Notes: generated from the sequence alone by a model not told the origin. A stretch of 64,000 bases of DNA from Microterricola viridarii (GCF_900104895.1 NZ_LT629742.1:2914001-2978000), one strand, 5' to 3'; positions 15,720-27,520 are shown, counted from the first letter of the stretch. A program made the numbers and translations.

Positions 15720-16091
15720 TTAGCTGACGCCGAGCAGGTCGATCACGAAGATCAGGGTCTTGCCGGAGAGGTGGTGGCCTCCGCCGGCCGGGCCGTAGGC
15801 CTGGTGCGGGGGCACGACGAGCTTGCGGCGGCCGCCGACCTTCATGCCGGGGATGCCTTCCTGCCAGCCCGCGATGAGGCGGTTCAGCGGGAAGTTGATC
15901 GACTGGCCGCGGCCCCAGGAGGAGTCGAACTCGTCGCCGGACTCGTACTCGACGCCGAGGTAGTGCACGTCGACGGTGGCACCGGGGGTGGCCTCTGCAC
16001 CGTCGCCGACGACGATGTCCTCGATGACGAGGGCCTCGGGCGCCGGGCCCTCCGGGAATTCGATTTCGGGCTTTGCGTTCATATCAGTCAT
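15720..16091 (-). CDS. FKBP-type peptidyl-prolyl cis-trans isomerase
   Basis: 123 residues, a single FKBP domain without signal peptide, so cytosolic. GATVDVHYLGVEYESGDEFDSSW, FPLNRLIAGWQEGIPGMKVGGRRKL and VVPPHQAYGP are the classical strands around the proline-binding pocket, including the conserved Asp-Ser, Trp and Tyr positions. It accelerates prolyl isomerisation during folding. The ATG at 16091 is preferred; a second in-frame ATG at 16082 is possible. The frame extending to 16148 is basic and not FKBP-like. The hairpin at 15662-15700 terminates it. Confidence 0.92.
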   Translation of the reverse strand: MTDMNAKPEIEFPEGPAPEALVIEDIVVGDGAEATPGATVDVHYLGVEYESGDEFDSSWGRGQSINFPLNRLIAGWQEGIPGMKVGGRRKLVVPPHQAYGPAGGGHHLSGKTLIFVIDLLGVS

Positions 16092-16219
16092 GCGACTATC
16101 CAAGCCGATTCGGCGTCGTTTTGCACGCCGACGCGACGCCCGCCGCATGCCGCCTGAGACTTTGACGGTAATGCTTGCGTTCCACGCGGGGGCGGGGGAA
16201 GATGAGAACTGATCAACTT

Positions 16220-16262
16220 ATCGCCCGGTCGAGTCGCAGGCACTGCCGCACCACCGGGCGAT
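16220..16262. repeat. Intergenic inverted repeat
   Basis: ATCGCCCGGT (16220-16229) pairs perfectly with ACCGGGCGAT (16253-16262) across 23 nt. It is in the 215-bp gap between FKBP and prsW start/stop ends and follows the prsW stop by about 45 nt. It may be a weak terminator; no T tract is present on the minus strand. Confidence 0.5.
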
Positions 16263-16306
16263 GGGTTGTTTAACGGGCAGTGCTGCACGGCACGTCGCCC
16301 GGCCGT

Positions 16307-17542
16307 TTAGCGCGTCGGCGGGGCCAGCAACACGGCGCGGTCAAGGGTGACGGCCTCCAGCAGGGCGCGCTCCGCCTCCGCCGTGTCGGCCGAGGCACGC
16401 CCCTCCCGCAGCCGCTGGCGCACGAACGCGAGCCGAGTGGCGTGCCGGATGAACCGCCGCATCTCGACCCGTTTGTCGCCGGGCAGGGTGCGGGCCCAGC
16501 GGGCTGCCGCCCGCCGACCGGATGCCGTGGCCAACATGACGACCTCGCCGTCGGCGAACCAGCCGGCCGCGGCGTACTCCTGCAGGCTCTCCACGGTGGC
16601 GCGCTGCTCGGCGCGGCGCAGCCAGAGCACGATGCCGATGGCGAAGAGGAAGAGCGGCACCTGCACCAGGAAGTAGTAGCCGTAGAAGTCCGTCACCACG
16701 AGGAGGGCGCCGTTCCACAGTGCGTGCAGGGCGATCGCCGCGGCCAGGCCGAACGCGAAGTAACCGAGGATGCCGGCGCCGCGGGTGCGCGTGGCGCCGA
16801 ACCCCAGCGCGATGCCGGTGCAGGCGGTGAACATGACGTGTGCGAACGGCGAGAAGAGTCCGCGCAGCAGGAAAGTGGAGCCGAGCTGGTCCGCGCCGCC
16901 CTCGATGAGGGCCTCACCGAAGTAGAGGATGTTCTCGGTGAAGGCGAAGCCGGCGGCGCCGACCGCCGCGTAGACGAGGCCGTCGACCGGGCCGTCCAGG
17001 CTCCTCTTGGCGATCCAAACGAGCAGCAGCACCCCGAGCCCCTTCGCGATCTCCTCCACGATCGGTGCCTGGATCGCGATCGAGAGCGCCTCGGCCTGCC
17101 CGGCGTTGCCGCCAGAGACGAGCAGCTGCTGCAGGCCGCGGTTGACCAGCAGAGAGATGCCGACGGCCACGCCGGCGCCCCAGAACAGGGCAAAGCCGAG
17201 CACCCAGCGCGGCTCCGGCTCCCACCGGTCGATCCAGCGCACGGCGAACAGCACCCCGATGAGCGGCACGACCGCCACGACGGTGCAGAGCAGCACGGCG
17301 CCGGGACCGAAGGAGCGGACGAAGGAGGCGATCACGACGAGCAGCAGCGCCGCGCCGATCGCGATGCCAATCACGCCGAGCCGGAAGCCGAGTGCCCCGG
17401 TGCGCCCCGGTCGAGGCGCGAACTGGACAGGCAACATGGACGCCGCGGCGGCGGATGTCGGGGGCTGCGCGGCCGACGGCAGCAGTCGCTGCGGCCCGTC
17501 GGCGAGCGTGGTGCCGGCGGCAGCCGGAGTCGGTGAGGTCAC
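16307..17542 (-). CDS. PrsW-family intramembrane metalloprotease
   Basis: 411-residue membrane protein with about 9 hydrophobic segments after a Pro/Ala-rich cytosolic tail. The three PrsW motifs are present in order: EEIAKGLGVLLL, FTENILYF and FAHVMFTACTGIALG, plus HALWNGALL, giving the Glu and His residues assigned to metal binding. PrsW in Bacillus cleaves the anti-sigma factor RsiW; an ECF sigma factor lies 1.2 kb upstream here, but a link is only suggestive. GTG 17542 is supported by TAGCCT 6 nt before it. A C-terminal cytosolic extension (about 110 residues) is basic. Confidence 0.88.
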   Translation of the reverse strand: MTSPTPAAAGTTLADGPQRLLPSAAQPPTSAAAASMLPVQFAPRPGRTGALGFRLGVIGIAIGAALLLVVIASFVRSFGPGAVLLCTVVAVVPLIGVLFAVRWIDRWEPEPRWVLGFALFWGAGVAVGISLLVNRGLQQLLVSGGNAGQAEALSIAIQAPIVEEIAKGLGVLLLVWIAKRSLDGPVDGLVYAAVGAAGFAFTENILYFGEALIEGGADQLGSTFLLRGLFSPFAHVMFTACTGIALGFGATRTRGAGILGYFAFGLAAAIALHALWNGALLVVTDFYGYYFLVQVPLFLFAIGIVLWLRRAEQRATVESLQEYAAAGWFADGEVVMLATASGRRAAARWARTLPGDKRVEMRRFIRHATRLAFVRQRLREGRASADTAEAERALLEAVTLDRAVLLAPPTR

Positions 17543-17548
17543 TCGCTC

Positions 17549-17554
17549 AGGCTA
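17549..17554 (-). promoter_or_regulatory. Candidate -10 (TAGCCT) for prsW
   Basis: TAGCCT is 6 nt before GTG 17542, fitting leaderless initiation. Confidence 0.45.
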
Positions 17555-17636
17555 ACGGATGCCGGCCTCCGCTCCCGGCGCGCCGCTGCTCCCGCTGCCG
17601 GTCAGCGGATGCGAGCCGCGTTCCCGCAGCCGGTCG

Positions 17637-17702
17637 GCGGATGCGGGCCACAACACGCCGGCAAACCGGGGCGTTGCGGCCCGAAAGCGCCGGCGCATCC
17701 GC
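17637..17702. other. Possible extended stem-loop downstream of the sigma/CU044_5270 operon
   Basis: GCGGATGCG (17637-17645) can pair with CGCATCCGC (17694-17702), and inside it GGGCC...AAC..CGCC faces GGCGTTG..GGCCC with mismatches. It begins about 40 nt past the stop at 17741 and may be a terminator without a T tract. Confidence 0.4.
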
Positions 17703-17740
17703 TGACTGGCCAAGCGGCGGCGGCGTTCCGGTACGCGCTT

Positions 17741-18730
17741 CTAGGGTGCGGCGTTGACGACGCTCGTCTGCACGGTTGACCAGCTGTACGTCGTTCCGGC
17801 GGCTAGCCCGCCCTCGTCGGTGAGCCAGACCCCACGGGTGCCGATGAGCTGGCCCGTCTGCGGGTCGATGATGATCTCATCGCGCATCAGCGACGCGCGA
17901 GCGGGCTCGGTGTGCCCGAGTGCGACGCCCGTGCGGCCGTCGAGAGTCGCCATCTGCTCGACAATCGAGACTCCGGGCACCAGCGCGGCCGTTCGGTAGA
18001 GCGCGGCGCGGAGATCGGCGGGCACCTCGCCCGTGCGCAGGAGGTCGGTGATGCGCACCCACACGTCCTCATCGATCGACGACGACCCGCCGACATACGC
18101 GGCGTAGAACTGATCGCGCAGCGTTGCCGGGTCGCGGGAGTAGCCGTCGAAGTCTCCCTCGCCTCGCGCGGGCCCACCGTAGAAGGCGCCTGCGCGGGCT
18201 CGGAGCACACCGTTGAGATCTGGGTCGTCGTCGACGGTTGCGTTGCCCAGTTCGGCCGCCGCCTGCCCCGCCGCGCTGAAGAACACCGTCGCGGGGAGAA
18301 CCCGGCGCTCCCACACCCAGGTGTCCGAACGGTCGCTCGGAATGTACAAGGTGTCGGTGGCCATGTGCTGCCACATTGGGGCTTCCCGCGTTCCGTCGGT
18401 CACGCCGGAGGCCCTGACCGTGGCAATGCGGAGGAACTGACCGGGACCCACCACCGGGTCTGAGGTCTTGACGGTCTCGATCGCGGCGTGGTCGAGGAAC
18501 TCGACTGCCTGAGCGCTCGCGCCGCGGGTGCGATCGTTGGGCATGACGATACTCGCCACGATAAGGGCGGTGGTGAGCGCGCCGACCCCGACGGCGACGA
18601 GGCCGAAGCGGCGTACACGGCGCGGCCTCTGCGGCTGCGGGGTGAGCGGTTCCATAGGCGCCACTCGGTGCATGACGGCGGTGCGCATCGACGCGATCTG
18701 TTCCGGCGTCGGACCAAGCTGGGTGTTCAT
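17741..18730 (-). CDS. CU044_5270-like membrane protein, partner of the ECF sigma factor
   Basis: 329 residues: a cytosolic N-terminus of about 42 residues (MNTQLGPTPEQIASMRTAVM...), one membrane helix (FGLVAVGVGALTTALIVASIVM) and a large exported domain with WxW aromatic clusters. This layout is that of the actinobacterial CU044_5270 family, usually encoded directly after an ECF sigma gene. The ATG overlaps the sigma stop by ATGA. The short cytosolic segment could bind sigma and the exported domain could sense cell-envelope state, but no ZAS zinc motif or classical anti-sigma domain is visible, so the role is inference. Confidence 0.75.
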   Translation of the reverse strand: MNTQLGPTPEQIASMRTAVMHRVAPMEPLTPQPQRPRRVRRFGLVAVGVGALTTALIVASIVMPNDRTRGASAQAVEFLDHAAIETVKTSDPVVGPGQFLRIATVRASGVTDGTREAPMWQHMATDTLYIPSDRSDTWVWERRVLPATVFFSAAGQAAAELGNATVDDDPDLNGVLRARAGAFYGGPARGEGDFDGYSRDPATLRDQFYAAYVGGSSSIDEDVWVRITDLLRTGEVPADLRAALYRTAALVPGVSIVEQMATLDGRTGVALGHTEPARASLMRDEIIIDPQTGQLIGTRGVWLTDEGGLAAGTTYSWSTVQTSVVNAAP

Positions 18731-19275
18731 GAGAGCCCTTCGTGCTGGGTGAGGAGTCTGAGTCGGAGCGTGCGCCGGACGGCCGAGAGCCGGTTGCGCA
18801 CCACGCCATGGCTAACGCCCATGGCGTCGGCTGCCTTCTGGTAGCTCAGCCCTTCGGAGATGCACAGGTGGTAGAGCGTCTGGTCCGCCTCGGAAAGCTC
18901 ATCGATCGCCTCGGCGATGGCGGCGCCCAGCATCCGGGCGAGCGCTTCCTCCTCCGCGCCGCGCTGCGGGTGCAGCGCGAAGACCTCTGCTGAGTCCAGC
19001 GAGGCGTTCCGCGTCTCCCGTCCCCGCAGCTTGATCCGGTTCAGGCTGAGGTTGCGTGTCGTGACCAGGAGCCAGGGCAGCAGCGACTCGTCGACAATCC
19101 GAATCTTCGACCGTTTGACCCAGACGAGGACGAAGACCTCCTGGGTGATGTCCTCGGCATCGGCGACCTTCCCCAGCATGCGCAACGCGTACCGATAGAC
19201 CGAGGTCACATGCGTGTCGTATAGCTGACCAAAGGACGCGGCGTCGCCGGCCTCCAACCACAGACGTTCGCTCAT
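18727..19275 (-). CDS. ECF-type RNA polymerase sigma factor
   Basis: 182 residues. Region 2 (AASFGQLYDTHVTSVYRYALRMLGKVADAEDITQEVFVLVW) has the conserved DAED(I/L)TQEVF helix that contacts core polymerase and the -10 element. Region 4 (ELSEADQTLYHLCISEGLSYQKAADAMGVSHGVVRNRLSAVRRTLR) holds the helix-turn-helix for the -35. Length and spacing are typical of sigma-70 ECF members without C-terminal extension. ATG 19275 has GGGGAGGGCTG upstream. It is translationally coupled to the CU044_5270-like gene. The regulon is unknown. Confidence 0.92.
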   Translation of the reverse strand: MSERLWLEAGDAASFGQLYDTHVTSVYRYALRMLGKVADAEDITQEVFVLVWVKRSKIRIVDESLLPWLLVTTRNLSLNRIKLRGRETRNASLDSAEVFALHPQRGAEEEALARMLGAAIAEAIDELSEADQTLYHLCISEGLSYQKAADAMGVSHGVVRNRLSAVRRTLRLRLLTQHEGLS

Positions 19276-19369
19276 CAGCCCTCCCCTGTTTGTGTGCTCA
19301 TGCTCAGTAGTGTCCGGACGGCCTAAATCGTCTGAGATTCGCCCCGCGCGCTTTTCCCCCGCGCACGAC

Positions 19370-19407
19370 GAAGGCCGAGCCCGGCGCTGTGCGCGGGCTC
19401 GGCCTTC
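19370..19407. terminator. gdhA terminator hairpin
   Basis: GAAGGCCGAGCCC (19370-19382) pairs perfectly with GGGCTCGGCCTTC (19395-19407) across 12 nt. It lies about 20 nt after the gdhA stop. Confidence 0.7.
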
Positions 19408-19428
19408 GAGAGCTTACTGCGGTGCTGA

Positions 19429-21985
<2,557 letters not shown>

Positions 21986-21991
21986 GGCGCC

Positions 21992-21997
21992 AGCGTA
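21992..21997 (-). promoter_or_regulatory. Candidate -10 (TACGCT) for the yihY-like gene
   Basis: TACGCT is 6 nt before ATG 21985; the same hexamer and spacing precede dapE. Confidence 0.45.
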
Positions 21998-22032
21998 GTG
22001 GGCGCGCGGGCCCCGGCCACCCTGTGCGCGGT

Positions 22033-22171
22033 GTTGGCTTCGGTCGCTGGCGCTCCCTCGAGCCAACGTGGACATGCACGCCGGCGCGAGGGCGGCGCCT
22101 CTCCCCACGTCGGCTGAGGGCGCCGCGCCGCGACGAAGGAGCAGCGCAGCGCCCGAAGCCCGGGAGCCAAC
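22033..22171. repeat. Composite intergenic repeat, inverted copy (families R2 + R3)
   Basis: 22033-22067 is an R2 unit in reverse orientation (GTTGGCTTCGGTCGCTGG ... CCTCGAGCCAAC). The following part up to about 22171 is, in reverse complement, clearly related to 35026-35096, including GCTGCGCTGCTC, TCGCGGCGCGG and CAGCCGACGTG. It fills the gap between ispG and the yihY-like gene. Confidence 0.75.
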
Positions 22172-22197
22172 GCGACACGGCCCCGCCGGCAGTTGGC

Positions 22198-23358
22198 CTA
22201 GTTGGCGCCGACGGTGACGGTCGGGGTGCCGACCGAGGTGTCGTCGGCCGGCATCTCGGCCGCGATGCGGTTGGCCTCTTCGATCAGGGTGGCGACGATG
22301 TCGGCCTCCGGCACGGTCTTGATGACCTGGCCCTTGACGAAGATCTGTCCCTTGCCGTTGCCGGATGCGACGCCGAGGTCGGCCTCGCGGGCCTCGCCCG
22401 GGCCGTTCACGACGCAGCCCATCACGGCGACGCGGAGCGGCACGGTCATGCCCTCCAGGCCGTCGGTGACGTCGTTGGCGAGCTTGTAGACGTCGACCTG
22501 GGCGCGGCCGCAGCTCGGGCAGGAGACGATCTCGAGCTTGCGCTCGCGCAGGTTCAGCGACTGCAGGATCTGCAAGCCGACCTTGATCTCCTCCACCGGC
22601 GGGGCCGACAGCGAGACGCGGATGGTGTCGCCGATGCCCTCGGAGAGCAGGATGCCGAAGGCAGTCGCGCTCTTGATGGTGCCCTGGAAGGCGGGGCCGG
22701 CCTCGGTGACGCCGAGGTGCAGCGGCCAGTCGCCGCGCTCGGCCAGCTGGCGGTAGGCCTTGACCATGACGATCGGGTCGTTGTGCTTGACCGAGATCTT
22801 GAAGTCGTGGAAGTCGTGCTCCTCGAACAGGCTCGCCTCCCAGACGGCGCTCTCCACGAGCGCCTCCGCGGTGGGCTTGCCGTACTTCTGCAGCAGGCTG
22901 GGCTCCAGCGAGCCGGCGTTGACGCCGATGCGCAGCGAGACGCCCGCGGCCTTCGCGGCGGCGGCGATCTTGCCGACCTGGTCGTCGAACTTGCGGATGT
23001 TGCCCGGGTTCACGCGCACGGCGGCACAGCCGGCGTCGATCGCGGCGTAGACGTAGTTCGGCTGGAAGTGGATGTCGGCGATGACCGGGATCTGGCTCTT
23101 CTTGGCGATGATCGGCAGCGCCTCCGCGTCATCACGGCTCGGCACCGCGACGCGCACGATGTCGCATCCGGATGCCGTCAGCTCGGCGATCTGTTGCAGG
23201 GTCGCGTTGATGTTCGTCGTCGGTGTCGTCGTCATGGACTGGACGCTCACCTGAGCGTCGCCACCGACGAGGACCTTGCCTACCTTGATCTGACGGGACT
23301 TGCGCCTAGGGGCGAGGACCTCGGGGACCTTGGGCATTCCCAAATTAATTGCAGCCAC
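22198..23358 (-). CDS. ispG: 4-hydroxy-3-methylbut-2-en-1-yl diphosphate synthase (flavodoxin/ferredoxin)
   Basis: 386 residues. Penultimate step of the MEP isoprenoid pathway: converts MEcPP to HMBPP with an electron-transfer [4Fe-4S] cluster. The N-terminal TIM barrel ([43 protein letters not shown]) is intact. Cluster ligands are in [11 protein letters not shown] and [11 protein letters not shown]. The start is taken as GTG 23358 because TAAGCT ends 6 nt before it (leaderless); an ATG at 23337 is the alternative. It follows a divergent-looking gap from the lipoprotein gene. Confidence 0.96.
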   Translation of the reverse strand: MAAINLGMPKVPEVLAPRRKSRQIKVGKVLVGGDAQVSVQSMTTTPTTNINATLQQIAELTASGCDIVRVAVPSRDDAEALPIIAKKSQIPVIADIHFQPNYVYAAIDAGCAAVRVNPGNIRKFDDQVGKIAAAAKAAGVSLRIGVNAGSLEPSLLQKYGKPTAEALVESAVWEASLFEEHDFHDFKISVKHNDPIVMVKAYRQLAERGDWPLHLGVTEAGPAFQGTIKSATAFGILLSEGIGDTIRVSLSAPPVEEIKVGLQILQSLNLRERKLEIVSCPSCGRAQVDVYKLANDVTDGLEGMTVPLRVAVMGCVVNGPGEAREADLGVASGNGKGQIFVKGQVIKTVPEADIVATLIEEANRIAAEMPADDTSVGTPTVTVGAN

Positions 23359-23364
23359 CCGGTC

Positions 23365-23370
23365 AGCTTA
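23365..23370 (-). promoter_or_regulatory. Candidate -10 (TAAGCT) for ispG
   Basis: TAAGCT is 6 nt before GTG 23358 and supports the longer start. Confidence 0.45.
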
Positions 23371-23487
23371 CGCGTCGAGACTGAGTGAGAGGCGAACCGG
23401 CGGGGCCAGACGCAGCCGGCGCGGAGAGCCGAGGTGTCACGATGCTCTGCACGAGGGCTGTCTCCGGGAGACGATCGCCTCGGCGGT

Positions 23488-24204
23488 TCAGTGGCCTGGG
23501 ACGCCGAAGTTCGTCGGGGCAAAGATCTGCGTGATGGCCGTGGCCGACGGCTCGGCGCTCATCGAGACGGCCCAGGCGTTGGGGTGGTCCGGGTTGTCAC
23601 CACTCGCCGCGCCGAGCTCGGTGCCGAACTCTGCGGGAAAGTGGAACGCCCCGAACTCCTGCACAGTCCACCCGTGCTCGGCAAGTATCGGCGCCGTCTC
23701 CGTGCCCACCTGATAACCCTGAACCGTCTCGACGGACGCAATCTCGCCGATGCTCGGCGCGCTCACGCTGACTTGCAGGTTCGTGAGGCCCGGGAACAGC
23801 CCGTCAACCGGCTCGGGGTCGAGCACGGTGAGTCCCGGCCACTCGTATCGCACGCTCGGCGGTGACTCCAGGCCTCCGCCGTCTTCGCGGACCTCCGGCG
23901 CAGCGCCGATGGCGACGGTCAACGCGGCGATCATCGTCTCCGCTGGATCCTCATACGACACCGCAAGCACGGTGGCCCCGCTTGTGTCGTTCAGTTCGAT
24001 TCCGTCTGGCCGAACGACGAGGGTGGAGACCTCTTCGACGGGGTCGGCAGCGGGCACGGCGTCGGGCGCCGCCGTCTCCGTCGTGAGGGCAGGCGTGCCT
24101 CCGGCGGGTGGAGTGGAGCCAACCGGGGTGGCGCACCCGGTGAACGCCATGCCGAAAACACAGCAGGCAAGGACCAGGGCGGTTGGGTTCGAGCGTCGGC
24201 GCAT
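23488..24204 (-). CDS. Putative lipoprotein of unknown function
   Basis: 238 residues. MRRRSNPTALVLACCVFGMAFTGC is a type II signal ending in an FTGC lipobox, so the mature protein would be lipid-anchored outside the membrane at Cys24. A Thr/Pro/Ala-rich linker of about 40 residues precedes a soluble domain with no recognised motif. ATG 24204 has GGAGAGGGGACTCACC upstream. It lies 129 bp from ispG in the same direction. Family not recognised. Confidence 0.75.
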   Translation of the reverse strand: MRRRSNPTALVLACCVFGMAFTGCATPVGSTPPAGGTPALTTETAAPDAVPAADPVEEVSTLVVRPDGIELNDTSGATVLAVSYEDPAETMIAALTVAIGAAPEVREDGGGLESPPSVRYEWPGLTVLDPEPVDGLFPGLTNLQVSVSAPSIGEIASVETVQGYQVGTETAPILAEHGWTVQEFGAFHFPAEFGTELGAASGDNPDHPNAWAVSMSAEPSATAITQIFAPTNFGVPGH

Positions 24205-24357
24205 GGTGAGTCCCCTCTCCTCCACGCCACCGGCAGCTCAGGCGCTGCATACACAATCGCAGATCCGTGGGCAAAAGCAAGAGGAATTTTGCGCGCTGAC
24301 ACTCGCCTACCCGTTCGCCACCCTCTGGGGGCTTCCGTGGGAGTACTGAGCCAGTCC

Positions 24358-25002
24358 TCAGCGGGTGTCCAGGCGCAGCTCGAGTGGCGGCTCCGTTGCC
24401 GCCACGACCTCGTCGATGCTGACGCCGGGGGCCGTCTCCACAAGCACGAGACCGTCCGCGGTGACGTCGATGACGGCGAGGTCGGTGATGATGCGATTGA
24501 CGACGCCCCTGCCGGTGAGCGGCAGCGAGCACTCGTTCACGATCTTCGCGCTGCCGTCGCGGGCGAGATGCTCCATCAGCACGATCACCCGTTCGGCGCC
24601 GTGCACGAGGTCCATTGCGCCGCCCGGGCCCTTCACCATCTTGCCGGGGATCATCCAGTTGGCGAGGTCGCCGGATGCCGACACCTGCATGGCCCCGAGG
24701 ATGGCGGCCTGCACTTTGCCGCCGCGGATCATGCCGAAACTCAGCGCCGAGTCGAAGAACGCGGCGCCCGGCAGCACAGTGACCGTCTCCTTGCCCGCGT
24801 TGATCAGGTCGGGGTCGACGTCGGCCTCGGCCGGGTACGGCCCGACGCCGAGGATGCCGTTCTCGCTCTGCAACACGAGCGTGACGCCGGCCGGCACGTA
24901 GTTCGGCACCAGTGTCGGCAGCCCGATGCCGAGGTTGACGTAGGAGCCGTCGGCGAGCTCCGCCGCGGCACGGGCGGCCATCTGCTCCCGGGTGAGGGCC
25001 AT
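24358..25002 (-). CDS. 3-oxoacid CoA-transferase subunit B
   Basis: 214 residues, family I CoA-transferase. [22 protein letters not shown] and [14 protein letters not shown] contain the catalytic Glu (in SENG) that forms the glutamyl-CoA thioester. [20 protein letters not shown] and [13 protein letters not shown] are conserved in the SCOT/ScoB and PcaJ group. With subunit A it moves CoA from succinyl-CoA to acetoacetate or 3-oxoadipate; the SCOT-like motifs and the adjacent thiolase favour acetoacetate. ATG 25002 is 1 nt after the subunit A stop (TGAGATG), so the pair is coupled. Confidence 0.93.
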   Translation of the reverse strand: MALTREQMAARAAAELADGSYVNLGIGLPTLVPNYVPAGVTLVLQSENGILGVGPYPAEADVDPDLINAGKETVTVLPGAAFFDSALSFGMIRGGKVQAAILGAMQVSASGDLANWMIPGKMVKGPGGAMDLVHGAERVIVLMEHLARDGSAKIVNECSLPLTGRGVVNRIITDLAVIDVTADGLVLVETAPGVSIDEVVAATEPPLELRLDTR

Positions 25003-25003
25003 C

Positions 25004-25786
25004 TCAGCTCGCCTCCTGCGCGGGGCGCACCGTGCGCCGTTCGATGCGCTTCTCGATGTCGCCGCCAACCTCCACGACGCGGTGCACGTAGACGCCGGGC
25101 AGGTGCACGGCATCCGGGTCGATCTGACCCGGTTCGACCAGTTCCTCCACCTCGGCGATGCACACCCGCCCGGCCATCGCGGCCAGCGGCGAGAAGTTGC
25201 GTGCCGACTTGTTGAAGACGAGGTTGCCGTAGCGGTCGCCGCGGAGGGCATGCACCAGGGCGAAGTCGGTGCTGATGGCGGGCTCAAGCACGAAGTCCCT
25301 CAGCCGGCCGTTCACCTCGAACTGCTGTGTCTGCTTGGCCGGGGACGCCTGCGCGACGGTGCCGTCCGGGCGGTAGCGCTGCGGCAGGCCGCCGTCGGCC
25401 ACCTGAGTTCCGACGCCGGTCTGGGTGAAGAACGCGGCGATGCCGCTGCCGCCGGCCCGGAGCTTCTCGGCCAGCGAGCCCTGCGGGGTGAGCTCCAGCT
25501 CGAGCTCTCCGCTCAGGTAGCGCCGCTCGAACTCCTTGTTCTCGCCGACGTACGAGGACGTCATCTTGCGGATGCGGCCGGCCGCGAGCAGCAGCCCGAG
25601 GCCCCAGTCGTCGACGCCGCAGTTGTTGCTGACGACGGAGAGGTCGCGGGCGCCGGCCTCCAGCAACGCGGTGATCAACACCATCGGGTTGCCGCACAGG
25701 CCGAAGCCGCCGACCGCGATCGACGCGGCATCCGGGATGTCGGCGACGGCCGCGGCGGCCGACTCCACGACTTTGTCGATCGCCAT
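25004..25786 (-). CDS. 3-oxoacid CoA-transferase subunit A
   Basis: 260 residues. [61 protein letters not shown] contains the GGFGLCG oxyanion/CoA loop and the SSYVGEN segment typical of ScoA. The first gene of a two-gene operon. GAGGAAGGATGG precedes ATG 25786. The divergent thiolase starts 110 bp away and the shared region probably carries a common regulator site, although none could be assigned. Together the three products interconvert acetoacetate, acetoacetyl-CoA and acetyl-CoA. Confidence 0.93.
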   Translation of the reverse strand: MAIDKVVESAAAAVADIPDAASIAVGGFGLCGNPMVLITALLEAGARDLSVVSNNCGVDDWGLGLLLAAGRIRKMTSSYVGENKEFERRYLSGELELELTPQGSLAEKLRAGGSGIAAFFTQTGVGTQVADGGLPQRYRPDGTVAQASPAKQTQQFEVNGRLRDFVLEPAISTDFALVHALRGDRYGNLVFNKSARNFSPLAAMAGRVCIAEVEELVEPGQIDPDAVHLPGVYVHRVVEVGGDIEKRIERRTVRPAQEAS

Positions 25787-25896
25787 CGGGCACCATCCTT
25801 CCTCGGGCGCGCGGCCCCGGTACGCTGACTGAAAAGTACGATGGAAGTTGAATGAGTGTCAAGGAATCGGGCACTCGACGTGACAAAGGAGTCCGC

Positions 25897-27081
25897 ATGC
25901 AGCCAATCGAGGTCGTCATCCTGGCCGGAGCCCGCACCCCGCAGGGTCGTGTCAACGGCCAGCTGGCCAGCAGGACCGCCGTGCAGCTGGGCGCGACGGC
26001 CATCGCCGGCGCGCTCGTCCGCAGCGGGGTGGACGCCGGCCAGGTGCAGGCCGTGATCATGGGCCAGGTGCTGCAGGCCGGCGTCGGCCAGAACCCGGCC
26101 AGGCAGAGCGCGATCGAGGCCGGAATCCCGTGGGGCGTCAACGCCGTCACGCTGAACAAGGTGTGCCTCTCCGGGCTCGCCGCCGTCGTCGACGCGGCCC
26201 GTCTGATCCGCTTGGGCGAGGCGGATGTCGTCGTCGCCGGCGGCCAGGAGTCGATGACGAATGCTCCGCACCTGCTGCCGGGCTCCCGCCGCGGCTGGCC
26301 GTACGGCAGCGTCGAGATGCTCGACCACGCCGCATACGACGGGCTGACCGACGCGTTCGACGGGCTCTCCATGGGCCTGTCCACGGAGCGCTCGATCACG
26401 GAGCTCGGAATCGGCCGGGTGGAGCAGGACGAGTTCGCGGCGCGCTCACACCAGCGGGCCGGGGCGGCCGCGGCATCCGGAATCTTCGACGACGAGATCG
26501 TGCCCGTCTCGGTGCCACAGCGGCGGGGCGAGCCCCTGGTCGTGCTCGCCGACGAGGGCGTGCGCCCGGACAGCACCGCCGAGACGCTCGGCGCCCTGCG
26601 CCCCGCGTTCGATGCGGAGGGCTCTATCACGGCCGGCAACTCCTCGCCGCTCAGCGACGGCGCGAGCGCGCTGGTGCTGGCCAGCCGGGAGTGGGCGGAG
26701 GCGAACGGGCACGGGTGGCTGGCGGTCGTGGAGGCCTCCGGGCACGTGGCCGGTCCGGACAACTCGCTGCACTCGCAGCCGTCGCACGCGATCGACGCCG
26801 CGCTGGCACGGCAGGGCTGGGAGGTCGGCTCGCTCGACCTGGTCGAGATCAACGAGGCGTTCGCGGCCGTCGGCGTGCAGTCGACCCGCGACCTCGGCAT
26901 CGACCCGGAGATCGTGAACGTGCACGGCGGGGCGATCGCGCTCGGGCACCCGATCGGGGCCTCCGGCGCCCGACTCGCGCTGCACGCCGCGCTCGAGCTG
27001 CACCGGCGCGGCGGCGGCCGGGCGGCCGTGGCGCTCTGCGGCGGTGGCGGCCAGGGCGACGCGCTGCTGCTCAGCCTCTGA
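25897..27081 (+). CDS. Acetyl-CoA C-acetyltransferase (thiolase)
   Basis: 394 residues, typical thiolase II length. The nucleophilic Cys is in LNKVCLSGLAAV, the general-base region in VEINEAFAAVG and HGGAIALGHPIGASGARL, and the second Cys in ALCGGGGQGDALL. It condenses two acetyl-CoA or, in the catabolic direction, splits acetoacetyl-CoA supplied by the divergent CoA-transferase. ATG 25897 has AAAGGAGTCCGC directly upstream; an in-frame ATG at 25852 lacks such a site. Monocistronic, convergent with tatB. Confidence 0.95.
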   Translation: MQPIEVVILAGARTPQGRVNGQLASRTAVQLGATAIAGALVRSGVDAGQVQAVIMGQVLQAGVGQNPARQSAIEAGIPWGVNAVTLNKVCLSGLAAVVDAARLIRLGEADVVVAGGQESMTNAPHLLPGSRRGWPYGSVEMLDHAAYDGLTDAFDGLSMGLSTERSITELGIGRVEQDEFAARSHQRAGAAAASGIFDDEIVPVSVPQRRGEPLVVLADEGVRPDSTAETLGALRPAFDAEGSITAGNSSPLSDGASALVLASREWAEANGHGWLAVVEASGHVAGPDNSLHSQPSHAIDAALARQGWEVGSLDLVEINEAFAAVGVQSTRDLGIDPEIVNVHGGAIALGHPIGASGARLALHAALELHRRGGGRAAVALCGGGGQGDALLLSL

Positions 27082-27133
27082 GCAGGAGCGCGACTCCGCA
27101 CGCCGGCTCGAGGGGTGGAGCTACGCGTCGGGC

Positions 27134-27514
27134 CTAGGTGGCCTCGGAGTCGAAGGGGGCCAGCTCGCCGGCGCCGAGCGGCACCGTGGCCTTGCGCACC
27201 GGGGCCGAGCGCGCGGCACGCGTCAGGGTGGGCGCCGCGGCCGCCGCAGCGACCGTGGGCTCATCGTCGCTCAGCGCCTCGCGGATGATGCGCCGCGGGT
27301 CGTACTGGCGCGGGTCGAGCTTCTTCCAGTCGACGTCGTCGAAGTCGGGGCCCATCTCATCGCGCATGCGGTCCTTGGCGCCGTTGGCCATGTCGCGCAG
27401 CTGGCGGACGAGTCGGCCCAGCTGAGCCGCATAGTGCGGCAGCTTCTCCGGACCGAGCAGAAAGACGGCAATGATGCCAATAATCAGCACCTTCTCCATC
27501 GTCAACCCGAACAT
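27134..27514 (-). CDS. tatB: Sec-independent (twin-arginine) translocase protein TatB
   Basis: 126 residues. MFGLTMEKVLIIGIIAVFLLGPEKLP is the single N-terminal membrane helix with the conserved Glu and the LGPEKLP hinge, followed by an amphipathic helix (HYAAQLGRLVRQLRDMANGAKDRMR). The FGLTxEK opening favours TatB over TatA. The remaining tail is polar and Ala-rich. TatB forms the substrate receptor with TatC for folded proteins carrying RR signals, such as the EfeB encoded in this window. ATG 27514 has TATTCT 6 nt upstream (leaderless). Confidence 0.9.
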   Translation of the reverse strand: MFGLTMEKVLIIGIIAVFLLGPEKLPHYAAQLGRLVRQLRDMANGAKDRMRDEMGPDFDDVDWKKLDPRQYDPRRIIREALSDDEPTVAAAAAAPTLTRAARSAPVRKATVPLGAGELAPFDSEAT

Positions 27515-27520
27515 GTCTTC

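Noticed and set aside
25787-25896. Operator in the CoA-transferase/thiolase divergent gap
   Set aside because: Only a short GTAC...GTAC match was seen, too weak to assign a regulator.
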